Positions 47,434 to 57,480 of a DNA stretch of 64,000 nucleotides are shown here, piece by piece. Origin of the DNA: Arabidopsis thaliana (lineage: Eukaryota; Streptophyta; Magnoliopsida; Brassicales; Brassicaceae); NCBI RefSeq assembly GCF_000001735.4, contig NC_003074.8, positions 6,076,101 to 6,140,100 of the forward strand, given 5' to 3'. The notes beneath the pieces are model-generated. The model had not been told where the DNA came from and made no database searches. It saw only the letters and a list, made by a program, of their open reading frames with translations. Numbering within the stretch: the first letter of the stretch is position 1; each line of letters starts with the position of its first letter. The position numbers and the translations under genes were made by a program.

Positions 47434-50013
47434 ATGGTGGATGCGATTCAAGTAGCTGAGCTGAGAAGATTCGTCGAGCAGTTGAAATTGAATCCTTCGA
47501 TTCTCCACGATCCTAGTCTGGTTTTCTTCAAAGAATATCTCCGAAGGTGATTCATTCTTCTCTGACTTATCTTTCTTTCGGTGAATTTCATTTGTCAGTT
47601 GAATTTTTCCATGGAGCTGTGAGTTTCTTTGTAATCGATGCTCGTTCCCGTCTTATCGTGTACAGTTTAGGAGCTCAAGTTCCGAAGATTGAGAAAACTG
47701 TAAGTTGTCTTTCTTATGAATTATCGATGTTTAGGTTTCTCTTGTTTGTGCTACTTGGGATTGAGTTCTTAATATCTTTGTGTTGAATTGATGTACAAAA
47801 CCCTTTTCTAGGCTTCAACACTATCTAAATGTTGATCGAATAGTTAACTATAAATTGCAGGAAAGAGATTATGAAGATAAGGCTGAGACAAAACCCAGTT
47901 TCTCTCCTAAACATGATGATGATGATGATGATATTATGGAGTCTGATGTTGAACTCGACAACTCTGATGTAGTTGAACCAGACAATGAGCCTCCTCAGCC
48001 GGTAGGTGTTGAAGTTATCATCTTTGGATATTATGTGGTGCTTGTGTCTCTATGCATTTTTTTACCTGATTGGATGATTTTACTTTCTTGTCTTAGATGG
48101 GAGACCCTACTGCTGAAGTGACCGATGAAAATAGGGATGATGCTCAGTCAGAGAAGAGCAAAGCTATGGAGGCAATCTCTGATGGTACATAACTACCGTT
48201 GAAATTGGTTTTGATTATCTACTTCATAAGATTTCTCCTTAATGCTTGATTGGTATACAGGGAGGTTTGACGAAGCTATAGAGCATCTAACAAAAGCTGT
48301 CATGCTAAATCCTACTTCAGCGATTCTCTACGCCACTAGAGGTAACTTTCTTTTACTAGTTCACTCTCCCTTTTCGGCTGAATGTGGGTGATAATACTCA
48401 ATATTTGTGATTGTTGTCCTGCAGCTAGTGTGTTTTTAAAAGTTAAGAAGCCAAATGCTGCAATTCGTGATGCCAACGTAGCGTTACAGGTGATCATTTC
48501 TCTTGACATAAACTTGTTTTGTTTGTGCTGAAAATGGATTTGGTAAAACAAGTTTATGTCTCAATAGTTTTATGGCTTGGGAGAGTGATTTTATATCTCA
48601 ATGGTTTTCTTCCATAAACAAGCTAAACTAGTTTATTTTGGGGTTTAGTTCAACTCTGATTCAGCTAAGGGGTACAAATCACGAGGTATGGCTAAGGCCA
48701 TGTTAGGCCAATGGGAAGAGGCTGCAGCTGATCTACATGTCGCATCAAAATTAGATTACGATGAGGAGATAGGGACAATGCTTAAGAAGGTAATTGCGGA
48801 AACCTCTTGATATCACTGTATGGTCCTTGAGTTTTACAGTACCAAATATATATGCTGAAAATGTGTACTTCCCAGGTTGAACCCAATGCAAAGAGAATCG
48901 AAGAACACCGCAGGAAATACCAACGCCTGAGGAAAGAAAAGGAGCTCCAAAGGGCTGAACGCGAGAGACGGAAACAGCAAGAAGCCCAGGTCAGACCGAC
49001 TCATACCCATAATTAAATGTTGTGTAGAGTTACATTCTTTTGATTATCTTCTTAGCAGAAATCACATAGGCCTGATTATCTTCTCCCTGTGAGAGTTAAA
49101 ATATAACCTCTTCTGATATTATCAATATCATATCATATCAAACATCTCACGCTCATTGATTTGCTTCTTGCTCGTGAATCCTATCAATGCAGGAGCGAGA
49201 AGCTCAGGCTGCACTCAATGACGGTAAACATTTTATCCATTTCTTTCAACGGTTTTCTACTTCATGATATTTTTGCAAAGAACTAATTATGTGTTGGAAC
49301 ATTTATCTGTGAGTCTTGCCCCAATGAATTGTCTTCACTCAATAAGAAGCAAAGCTCAATATGCTCTTGTTAGCCACTAAATCCAGTTGATAAGGCCACT
49401 AACCAGCATGCTTATCCCGCATGCAGTCTCATTTGCATTCACTTACCTGAGAAATTCTGCTAATCCAGACCAGAACCGTAACCTCCCAACAAAAACTAAT
49501 TTAGGGGATAGTTTAGTGGAAACTCATGGTGTATTGACGCCTCACTAGCTTTCTGTTTCTTGCATGTATCGTAGATCCCAGTTATTCTCACAAAGCTTCA
49601 TTTACAGCTTTTATAAAACTTAAAATGAAATTTGCATGTCAAAAAGGAAATGATCATCTTTTCTCCCTGATGATACAGGAGAAGTGATTAGCATCCACTC
49701 AACAAGCGAGCTAGAAGCAAAGACAAAGGCTGCTAAGAAGGCATCACGTCTGCTCATCCTTTACTTCACAGCCACATGGTGTGGGCCATGCCGATATATG
49801 TCTCCTCTGTACTCAAACCTGGCCACACAGCACTCGAGAGTCGTTTTCTTGAAAGTTGATATAGACAAGGCCAATGACGTGGCTGCTTCTTGGAACATTA
49901 GCAGCGTCCCGACCTTTTGCTTCATCAGAGATGGCAAAGAGGTGGACAAAGTTGTCGGAGCTGATAAAGGTTCGCTTGAGCAGAAGATTGCACAGCACTC
50001 TTCTTCTAAGTAA
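47434..50013 (+). CDS. TDX: TDX, Hip-like TPR protein fused to thioredoxin
   Basis: Ten exons: 47434-47546, 47666-47699, 47861-48001, 48097-48184, 48261-48341, 48425-48489, 48649-48789, 48876-48989, 49193-49223, 49679-50013, giving 380 residues. Domain order: Hip N-terminal dimerisation segment (1-48), an acidic linker with a run of six Asp, three TPRs (about 110-220), a highly charged coiled helix ([20 protein letters not shown]), then a thioredoxin domain with the active site WCGPC (Cys304, Cys307). The TPRs bind Hsp70, and the redox domain acts as a disulfide reductase. Oligomerisation is reported to switch it between reductase and chaperone modes under heat. The fusion of Hip with thioredoxin is plant-specific. 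Matches At3g17880. Confidence 0.97.
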
Positions 50014-50258
50014 TGTTTTATCTCTTCTCTCATTACACTCCTCTCGCTTGTACTGTATCTTTGCAACACAATGATTGTCCCGTAATTTAAAAGTGTAGCA
50101 TAACTTTTAAAGTACTTGTAATTGGTTAGATGACAGATCAGATCAGTTGAATAAGAAGAGTTAAGAGAGCAGAGATACTTTAAGTGGTAGTTTGCTACGC
50201 TATCGGTTGGATATAACAGGATGAACCAAGTAAAAAAAACAGAGGCCATGTTGAGAAA

Positions 50259-50816
50259 CTAACAATTGTCGAGACACAAATTAAAAACTGAAAATGGGAA
50301 AAGATAAAACAGTAAATAAACGACAAATACAAGTTGATAGAGGGTGGTGCAGCTTGCTTGATTTGTACAGAGCTTGGAACAATCTACGTCTATAGACTCG
50401 CCAAGATCCACTTTTTTGAAGTATCCCTTCTTTCCAATGATAAAAGCTATGTTGCGAGTAGGGCGAGGTATATACCTGTCTTTATCAAGTACCACAGCGA
50501 CCTTCTTCTTCTCGTCAACGAAGAAACTCCCACCTCTAACCAGAAACTGAAAACCAAGACCGGTGATTGGTTTCATATCAACCTTTAAGAACAACTTGTT
50601 CCACGATACCGCATTGGGCTCAATCCTGCTACTAATCCATATCTTCACCGTATAACCACCACATTGTTGAAATAGCACCGCAAGATGCTTTTCTCTAACA
50701 CTAGAAAGAGTCACAGGCAGAGGCAGACGCGGTCCAAATCTCTCTGTTTTAGAATCAAAACATAGTAAGAAATCAGGGATATCTCCCACTTGGAAACAAT
50801 AATATTTTTGCCAGAA
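50259..50816 (-). pseudogene. F-box-associated domain relic lacking the F-box
   Basis: The minus strand is open from 50816 (just after a TAG) to a stop at 50259, about 185 codons, but has no ATG before the conserved part. It encodes the type of F-box-associated interaction domain expanded in Brassicaceae: [48 protein letters not shown], and near the end [18 protein letters not shown]. The ~50-residue N-terminal F-box is absent, and nothing resembling it lies in the 310 bp up to the next gene. The last ~30 codons are hydrophobic and no longer family-like. I read this as a 5'-truncated F-box gene; without the F-box it could not join an SCF complex. Confidence 0.8.
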
Positions 50817-51126
50817 CTAAAGCTAACTGATTTGTCCATTAACCTAATTGATTTACGGCCTTATAATGATGTAAATGGGCTCAACATTTGGCCCAACAAA
50901 AGAGCAGTTTCCTAATTTCATCTGATTTTGGCAGCAAACTGATCGTAACTTGGATTCTGTCTGTGATTAAGTAGGTAGTCATTCATAAATCTGGAGCTTC
51001 GAAAATCTCTCTGGTTTAGGTAATTACTGTCGCATATAATGATTTATTGCTCTAAATCCAACTTTTGAAATTTTCCAATTACGACCAATTCTCTATAAAT
51101 TTCTCAGCAAAAATCACGGCGGGAAT
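50817..51126. other. Short spacer before the orphan gene
   Basis: It carries TGGGC/GGCCC-type motifs near 50876-50893 (gggctcaacatttggccc) and the leader of the following gene. No F-box sequence is recognisable here. Confidence 0.55.
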
Positions 51127-51659
51127 ATGAGGCGGCTACCACCGTGGATGCTCGGTGGCGCGTCAACCGGTGAAGCAGCTGCACGCAATGGTTCACAACC
51201 CGAAGCTCCCAAAACAAAGGCTGAAAAACGACCAAAAAGAGTCCAAAAAACCAAAGAGAAAGACTTAAATCTCAAGTCAGATGAACCTAAACGAGTTCCC
51301 AGGAAGATTAGGGAAGAAGCTAAGCGTAGCCCGGAGGTGATTCAATCAGTGACTGTTCCTGAAGATGATGATCTCACAGTTGATGACTTATTAAGCTTTG
51401 CTAATGAGGTAATGTAATACTTCAGTTCCACAGTTTTTACTATTAAGGATTTGTGAATTTACTTAACAATGAATCTCAGTATGTCCAACGTGATGAGGAA
51501 GGAACAAGAAAGGAGCGTGAAAGAAGCTTGTCAGTGTCTGAAACTACGCTAGTTCTCGATGAAACCAATATGACTACATCATCTCAAGGAGGAACCAAAG
51601 ATTCAACAGCAGAAGACATGTTACAATTGCTAATGGGTCCTTTTTACAAGAAACGTTAG
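51127..51659 (+). CDS. Small plant-specific protein of unknown function
   Basis: Two exons, 51127-51408 and 51480-51659, encode 153 residues. The protein starts MRRLPPWMLGGA, continues with a strongly basic Lys/Arg/Pro region (KAEKRPKRVQKTKEKD, about 30-75), then an acidic segment (VPEDDDLTVDDLLSFANE) and ends EDMLQLLMGPFYKKR. The short conserved-looking ends and charged middle suggest a disordered nuclear or nucleic-acid-associated protein, but no domain is recognised. Position fits At3g17890. The GT-AG intron keeps the frame, and the ATG has no competitor. Confidence 0.85.
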
Positions 51660-51793
51660 AATTGAAGCACAACTGAGTTTTCAAGTGCTTCAACATTTCT
51701 TTTTTACTTTTGTTACTGTTTTGAATTCTGTTCCAGAGATCCAACATCTTTATAAAGCTTTGTGTTTTTTTCTCCAGGACCAAAAATATTATA

Positions 51794-51934
51794 GAATGTA
51801 GGAGCTACTGAGTTCATAAGCCCATAGAAAGAGCAAACGAAAGCATTGTGCTCGTGAAAATTAGATTTCCTTGATTTTGGCAGCTAAAAGGACCGAAAGC
51901 ACCACTTTTTCAAGCGCATCAGTGACGTGCTGCC
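51794..51934 (-). ncRNA. Candidate H/ACA box snoRNA
   Basis: On the minus strand the base stem GGCAGC (51934-51929) pairs with GCTGCC (51884-51879). An upper stem ACTGA/TCGGT leaves a pocket of ACGTC and CCTTTTA. The H box AAATCA (51877-51872, AnAnnA) begins 14 nt after the upper stem, the spacing expected for pseudouridine guides. A second region with base pairing GAGC/GCTC ends in ACA (51799-51797) plus three bases (TTC), as in H/ACA RNAs. The second hairpin's upper stem is not clear to me. The target is not assigned. A telo-box/Site II/TATA promoter lies upstream. Confidence 0.5.
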
Positions 51935-52058
51935 TTAACTAACTCAATCACAAACCTAAAGATAAAAACTTCAAAGAGCTTAAGAATCAAAGACACTGAC
52001 TAACTTGAATATTCCCACAGTTACGATGGCTATTATTGGTTAAGAGTGGGGATGGGTG

Positions 52059-52140
52059 TATATATAGTGACGGCCACATGTAGAAAACCCTAGTTGATCA
52101 CGGACTAATGGGCTGAGTTTGTTATTTCCTTTATTGGGCT
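52059..52140 (-). promoter_or_regulatory. snoRNA-type promoter: Site II x2, telo-box, TATA
   Basis: Reading leftward: Site II motif AGCCCA (52140-52135), a second AGCCCA (52114-52109), telo-box TAGGGTTT (52092-52085; AAACCCTA on +) and TATATATA (52066-52059). This combination is established for Arabidopsis snoRNA and ribosomal-protein genes. It directs transcription away from the plus-strand genes on both sides, with a predicted start near 52030. Confidence 0.6.
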
Positions 52141-52882
52141 TGTAAGAATAAATCACTTGGTCTTAGTAGTTTGTAAGTTAGTGGTTACCTCCACTAAATG
52201 AATATCTTTGTAATTGTTGGCTAACTTTAATGAATGTGAAGCATGCTTAAGAAAACAAGGCAAAATGTAAAATGAGAAGAAGAGAATCAATAAAGACATT
52301 TACCCTCCTAATCAATCTTTCATAAACTGTATATGAATTTTTTTTAGGGGGTTTTCTGACCCCAACATAATTTAAAGTAAAATAAATTTGATCATATGAA
52401 AGTTTAAGGAATAATTAAACAGGTTGTATCGCCGGAGGTGTTTCCGTTTACCTCTCTCACACCTATTTCTCTTCTTCTATCTGACATTCGAAAGCTCTCT
52501 CTCTCTATCTCTCTTTTTTACCGCGCTTGCTACACATTGTGGCAGACATCAACTCCTACCTAAATCTGGTAGCAGCCCATTTTCAGATCGAATTGACCCC
52601 AAGGAGATCACATCAGGTATAAGAATCTCAAGTTAGCTCGTATCGTCTTCTTTAGCTTTCACTGCGTTTCCCGTTGCTTAAACATGTTCAATTTCGATTT
52701 ATTCGAGTGTGATCTGGATCGGCTTCGTTATCATTTTCGTTTTTTTCCCTTCTCTGAGTTTGGATCCAGTCAAGTGATTTAGATGCGATAAAGCTGGGAT
52801 TGTTGAGAGAGAAGATCAATTCTGGTTAATATTGACTATATTTGGCTCTTCTGTGATTTGCAGTTTTTGGGGGTTTTGAGGA

Positions 52883-55800
52883 ATGAATTTCTTGCTTCGA
52901 TCTGCTTCTTCCGCTACTCATCGGCCTCCGGTGATCGAACCACCAGCTACGCCGCCTCAACCTCCCCCTGAAACAGCGAAGCCCGGAGTTACTTTGGAAG
53001 GGCTGATTGCTGAAGAGCATTTCCCACAATATCCATCAGTAGATGAAGATCTCGATCGTGTGGGTGATGGATCTGGAGACCTTGATGGTAATGGAGAGTC
53101 AAATGCTAAGTCTGGTGGCTCTGGTATGGAGAGATTCTCTGATGTGTCTGAGGAACAAGGATGGATCGCCATTCCATACAGTATATAACTTACTCTCTCT
53201 ACTTAAAAAGTTTTTAATTTGAAGTTATTCAATTAAGAGCCTTTTGTTACTTATCCATGATTTGGTGATTTTTCATTACAGAGGAGATCCCTGATAACTG
53301 GTCTGAGTCAGTTGATATTCATTCTTTACGGTCGTTGGATCGTTCCTTTGTTTTTCCTGGTATGCTGTTTCTCATATTCTCATCTCACCATTTACTTTTA
53401 AAGTGCCTCTAGTGATTGAACAACAACGACATTTTCTACGATACTATAGGGGAGCAGATTCAAATCCTTGCATGCTTATCTGAGAGTAAAGGAGACACAG
53501 AGATTATTACCCCTTTTAAGGTTGCTGAGGTAATGAGCAGAACTGGACAAAGAAAGGTCTCTGACAAACAAAATGGAGATATGTCTGATGGGGCGAGTAC
53601 GCCATCAGGGGATGGAGAAATGAGTCCTGATGCTCAATTTGCTACTCAGAATGGTGACAGTCCTTGTAAAGAGAGTTTGGATTCACAAAAAGACTTATCT
53701 GATGGTGAATCAATCTTGAGGATGGAAGATCATAAGAGACGAACAGAAGATTTGCTTTCCAGGTTTCAGAAGTCTCATTTCTTTGTTAGGATTGCAGAGT
53801 CTGGTGAGCCACTTTGGTCAAAGAAAAGTTCTCTGGTCGCAGATACAGAGATGGATGAAGAGAGGAAAAGAACAAAAAGTAGACCTTGTGTCAGTGCTTT
53901 TGTAGATAGAGGAGACTTCGATCCTAATGTTTCTGGAGGTGTAGCTAGAAGTAAGGCAAAATGCTGTGCCTTACCAAATGGAGATATAGTGGTATGTGAT
54001 GGTAAATTTGTTACTTTCTTTTTTCGTAATAAAACTAGGATAGTCTGTTTGAATTGATTTATGAACCAGTGAAATTCCTCTTCTTGTGTAATGCATTGTC
54101 TGATTTATGTGAATTTACCGCCCTACTCGTTCAGATATTCTGAACTTTGATAACCGAGTTGATGGACCTACTGATTCTTAGACAACACCTTTGTTTGGAA
54201 GGATGCAGGTCTCTTTACAAGTTTATATTGTCGACTGTCCCAAAGAACCCATCATAGAGATACTGCAGTTTGAGAAGCATCAGGACCAGGACCAAAATCC
54301 TGAGAACGATAAGGATCCATATGGGAATCTTTTAAAGTGGTTGATACCGCTGGATAACACTATTTCTCAGCAACCCCGTTCTTTACCACCTCCTATAACC
54401 CCTAGCCCAAGTATCAGTAGCACTGCACACAAGCCAGCGATATCTTCTACCTCAGGCTCTCAACTCTTCTCATTTGGTCATTTTAGAAGCTATTCAATGT
54501 CCGCTCTGCCTCCAAACACTGCACCAGTTACTGGACCCATAAAAACACAGAGCTCTAAACCATCATTTGATATTGAAGATTGGGACAGTTACTCAGGCCA
54601 AACGGTACGAAACGGTCAGAAGTCTGGGACTGAAGAGCTCTTGTCTTTTCGGGGTGTCGCATTGGAGCGGGATAGGTTTTCTGTTCGTTGTGGACTCGAA
54701 GGCATCTGCATCCCTGGTAGAAGGTGGAGGAGGAAACTCGAGATCATTCAACCTATTGAGATAAACTCTTTTGCAGCTGACTGCAATACAGATGATCTTC
54801 TCTGCGTTCAGATAAAGGTTTGTCTCTGCATCTCTGTTAATTTTTGGTGTTATTGTGGTCAATTTTTTTTCTGGGATGCATCCTAACTTACCTTTTTTAC
54901 TGGCAGAATGTGGCTCCTACCCATGCTCCAGATATTGTAATATACATAGACGCCATAACAATTGTTTTTGAAGAAGCAGGGAAAAATGCTTCCCCTTCTT
55001 CAGTACCAATAGCATGCATTGAAGCTGGAAACGAGCACAGTTTGCCAAATTTAACTCTCAGGTTAGCTTTTTTTCTTAAATTCCTCGTAATTATTTTATT
55101 TTGTATTGAAATTCTCCCATCAATCTTCTTGATAAAAATTGATAGATTTAGATATCAGCATTTTGCTTTAGTCCAGTAAGTCTCAGAAGTCTTCAGTGAT
55201 GTCCAATACAAAATAACCCATAATATTAGGTAATCTTGGGTAGTGACCAAGAAACCATAGAACAAGTTATTGAATCTAACAAGTCTCTGAGAGTAACTAT
55301 TCTCAACAAGCACCGTGGTTTGGAGGCTAAAACAGCTAGAATACCCTTTCAGGAACATTATAGACTGCAGTTACCCACCCTTAGGTTTTCTTGCAATCTT
55401 TCAGGAAAGGTGAGGAGCACTCATTCATCGTAAAGCCTGCGTTTTCTGTTGGGAGTAATCTGAAGCCCTCTGCTGCACGAAATAAACTCAAATCATCGAG
55501 TTTGTCTCTTCCAACTGTAAATTTTGAAAGAAAAGGGAGCGGTTTAAGTGGTGATCAGTATGCGGTTATGGTGTCATGTCGGTGCAACTACACAGGTAGA
55601 TCCACATTACCGTGGTTTGTAGCCATGTTTTTTTCTTTTGTCCATTCATATCTATAGCTGTTTCATCAATGCTGTTTTATGTTGGACTCAGAATCAAGAC
55701 TGTTTTTCAAACAACGGACAAAATGGAGACCACGAGTTTCGAGAGACCTGATGATCTCTGTTGCGTCTGAAATGTCAGGAGAGCCTTGTGGTCCCCATGG

Positions 55801-56969
55801 GAGAGCCTCTCAACTACCCGTTCAGGTCATTCTCTCTCTTTATCTCTCTCTGACATTCCCTAGATAATAAATGGGACAATGCATGAACTAATGGAAGGAG
55901 TTCGCATCTGCAAGTGACAGTGACTGCTAGTGTTTACCCAAATGACTGAAGGTTTAATTAGATGTTGTTGCTAAATTGTGGTTGCAAAAGTTGCTAAAAA
56001 CTATGCAACTCTGGCTTCGTATATATGAATAAGAAACCATGCAACAGTTACAAAGCCACCTATTTGCAATGTGGTCATATTCTTCAAAATTAGCCAATTT
56101 CTAAATCTGCAAATACCAATCCCAATGGCATCTTTTATTCTACCTCATACTTTTTCTCTACTGGTTTCAGATTTTAACTCTTCAGGCATCGAATTTGACT
56201 TCAGAAGATCTATCTTTGACCGTTCTCGCTCCTGCATCCTTCACATCACCTCCAACTGTAGTGTCCCTAAACTCTACGCCTACGACCCCTATAAGCCCAT
56301 TCCTAGGATTCTCTGATTTCACCGAGAGAGTACAAAACGAGAAACGCAACACTACAGTGCGTAAACAGCAATCGTTACCCCCAATTCCACTGGAGACAAG
56401 GACAGAGAACAACACAAATGGTGAATCTTCCAATCCTTCAGATGTTGTTCCAAAGAGCGGCTTAGGTTGCACACATCTCTGGCTACAAAGTCGAGTTCCC
56501 TTAGGGTAAACATCTGATAATAATATCCAATGAGCTTCTGGTATGGGTTTACCATTATAAATTGATAACGATATTCCTAAATGCATCAGATGCGTTCCTT
56601 CGAAATCTACGGCGACAATCAAGCTAGAGCTACTCCCTTTGACTGATGGCATAATCACTCTGGATACTCTTCAGATCCATGCAAAGGAGAAAGGTTAGCT
56701 AAAAAAATCTCTAGTCTCTCAGCAAAGAGACTATAAACACTTTGCTGCGTCTTCTTTCTTTCCGTGAAAACATCAGTGGTTCCATATGAAGAATGCAAAT
56801 CTCGAAGCTTTAATATGTTTTGGAGTGAATCATAATCATAAAATGTTAGATGCTCGTGTTTAATGACTGAAACACCAATGAACTTGTGTGTGTGACAGGT
56901 CGTAGATACATTCCAGAGCAGTCACTGAAGATAAACGCAACTTCAAGCATTTCCTCTGGGATTTTCTAG
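52883..56969 (+). CDS. TRAPPII-associated plant protein (probably TRIPP)
   Basis: Ten exons: 52883-53180, 53282-53359, 53450-53991, 54209-54817, 54907-55061, 55405-55595, 55692-55825, 56171-56505, 56590-56693, 56899-56969, giving 838 residues. There is no signal peptide or transmembrane helix. Long Ser/Pro-rich low-complexity stretches alternate with beta-rich segments such as RDRFSVRCGLEGICIPGRRW and a C-terminal block ending GRRYIPEQSLKINATSSISS, which resemble the Ig-like beta domains of trafficking-complex subunits. I recall the Arabidopsis locus (At3g17900) being reported as TRIPP, a plant-specific TRAPPII component of trans-Golgi traffic and cytokinesis. That identity is from memory, so I leave the symbol empty. 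Confidence 0.88.
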
Positions 56970-57480
56970 TCTTTTACCCAATGCCACTTTTGCCTTTTTC
57001 TTTAGAGCCAAGAAGAGTCATCAAACACAGAGCAGTTCTATCTTCAGCATCTCCATAGAGACTCATCCAAAGATTGTGTGTTGAAAAATCGATTTTGGTT
57101 TCCATGTTTCGAAGGTTTGAAGAAAAGTTGTTGTAATACCCCACTTGTGCTGAACCATGTGTTTGCGTTCTTTAGCTTGCTTTTTGTAATTGATTGATTC
57201 TGAAATTCGCATAGAGACAGAAGACGCAACCATTGTTATCGAATTTACATTTGTTATTTGCTTATAAAATCAGATAATTAACCAAAACTTTTCTTCAACA
57301 AATCCAAGTATGGCTAACAAATGAAGGACAAAAAGTTAGGTGCACCGGAGCTTAATGGTGCACCCGAATGCAGGGGATAACAGCTCTACAAATCTGAAGC
57401 CATTTTCACGGTGACCCCAAAGTCGTCGTGGAGGCAAAAACCCTTTACCTCCGGGATCAAAATCTTGGGGAGAGACGAAG
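56970..57480. other. Spacer between TRIPP and SURF1
   Basis: 3' UTR of the upstream gene and the short SURF1 promoter and leader. No further feature is seen. Confidence 0.6.

Larger units (their letters stand above)
51660..52882. other. Spacer with minus-strand RNA unit and the TRIPP leader
   Basis: Left to right: 3' UTR of the orphan gene, a candidate snoRNA unit transcribed leftward (51794-52140), an AT-rich stretch, then the CT-rich leader of the next gene. That leader appears to contain a 5' UTR intron (52617-52863, GT-AG) ending 19 bp before the start codon. Confidence 0.55.

Noticed and set aside
49761..50249. Antisense 162-codon ORF over the TDX thioredoxin exon
   Set aside because: It is the complement of a conserved thioredoxin domain. 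The frame reflects codon structure on the other strand.
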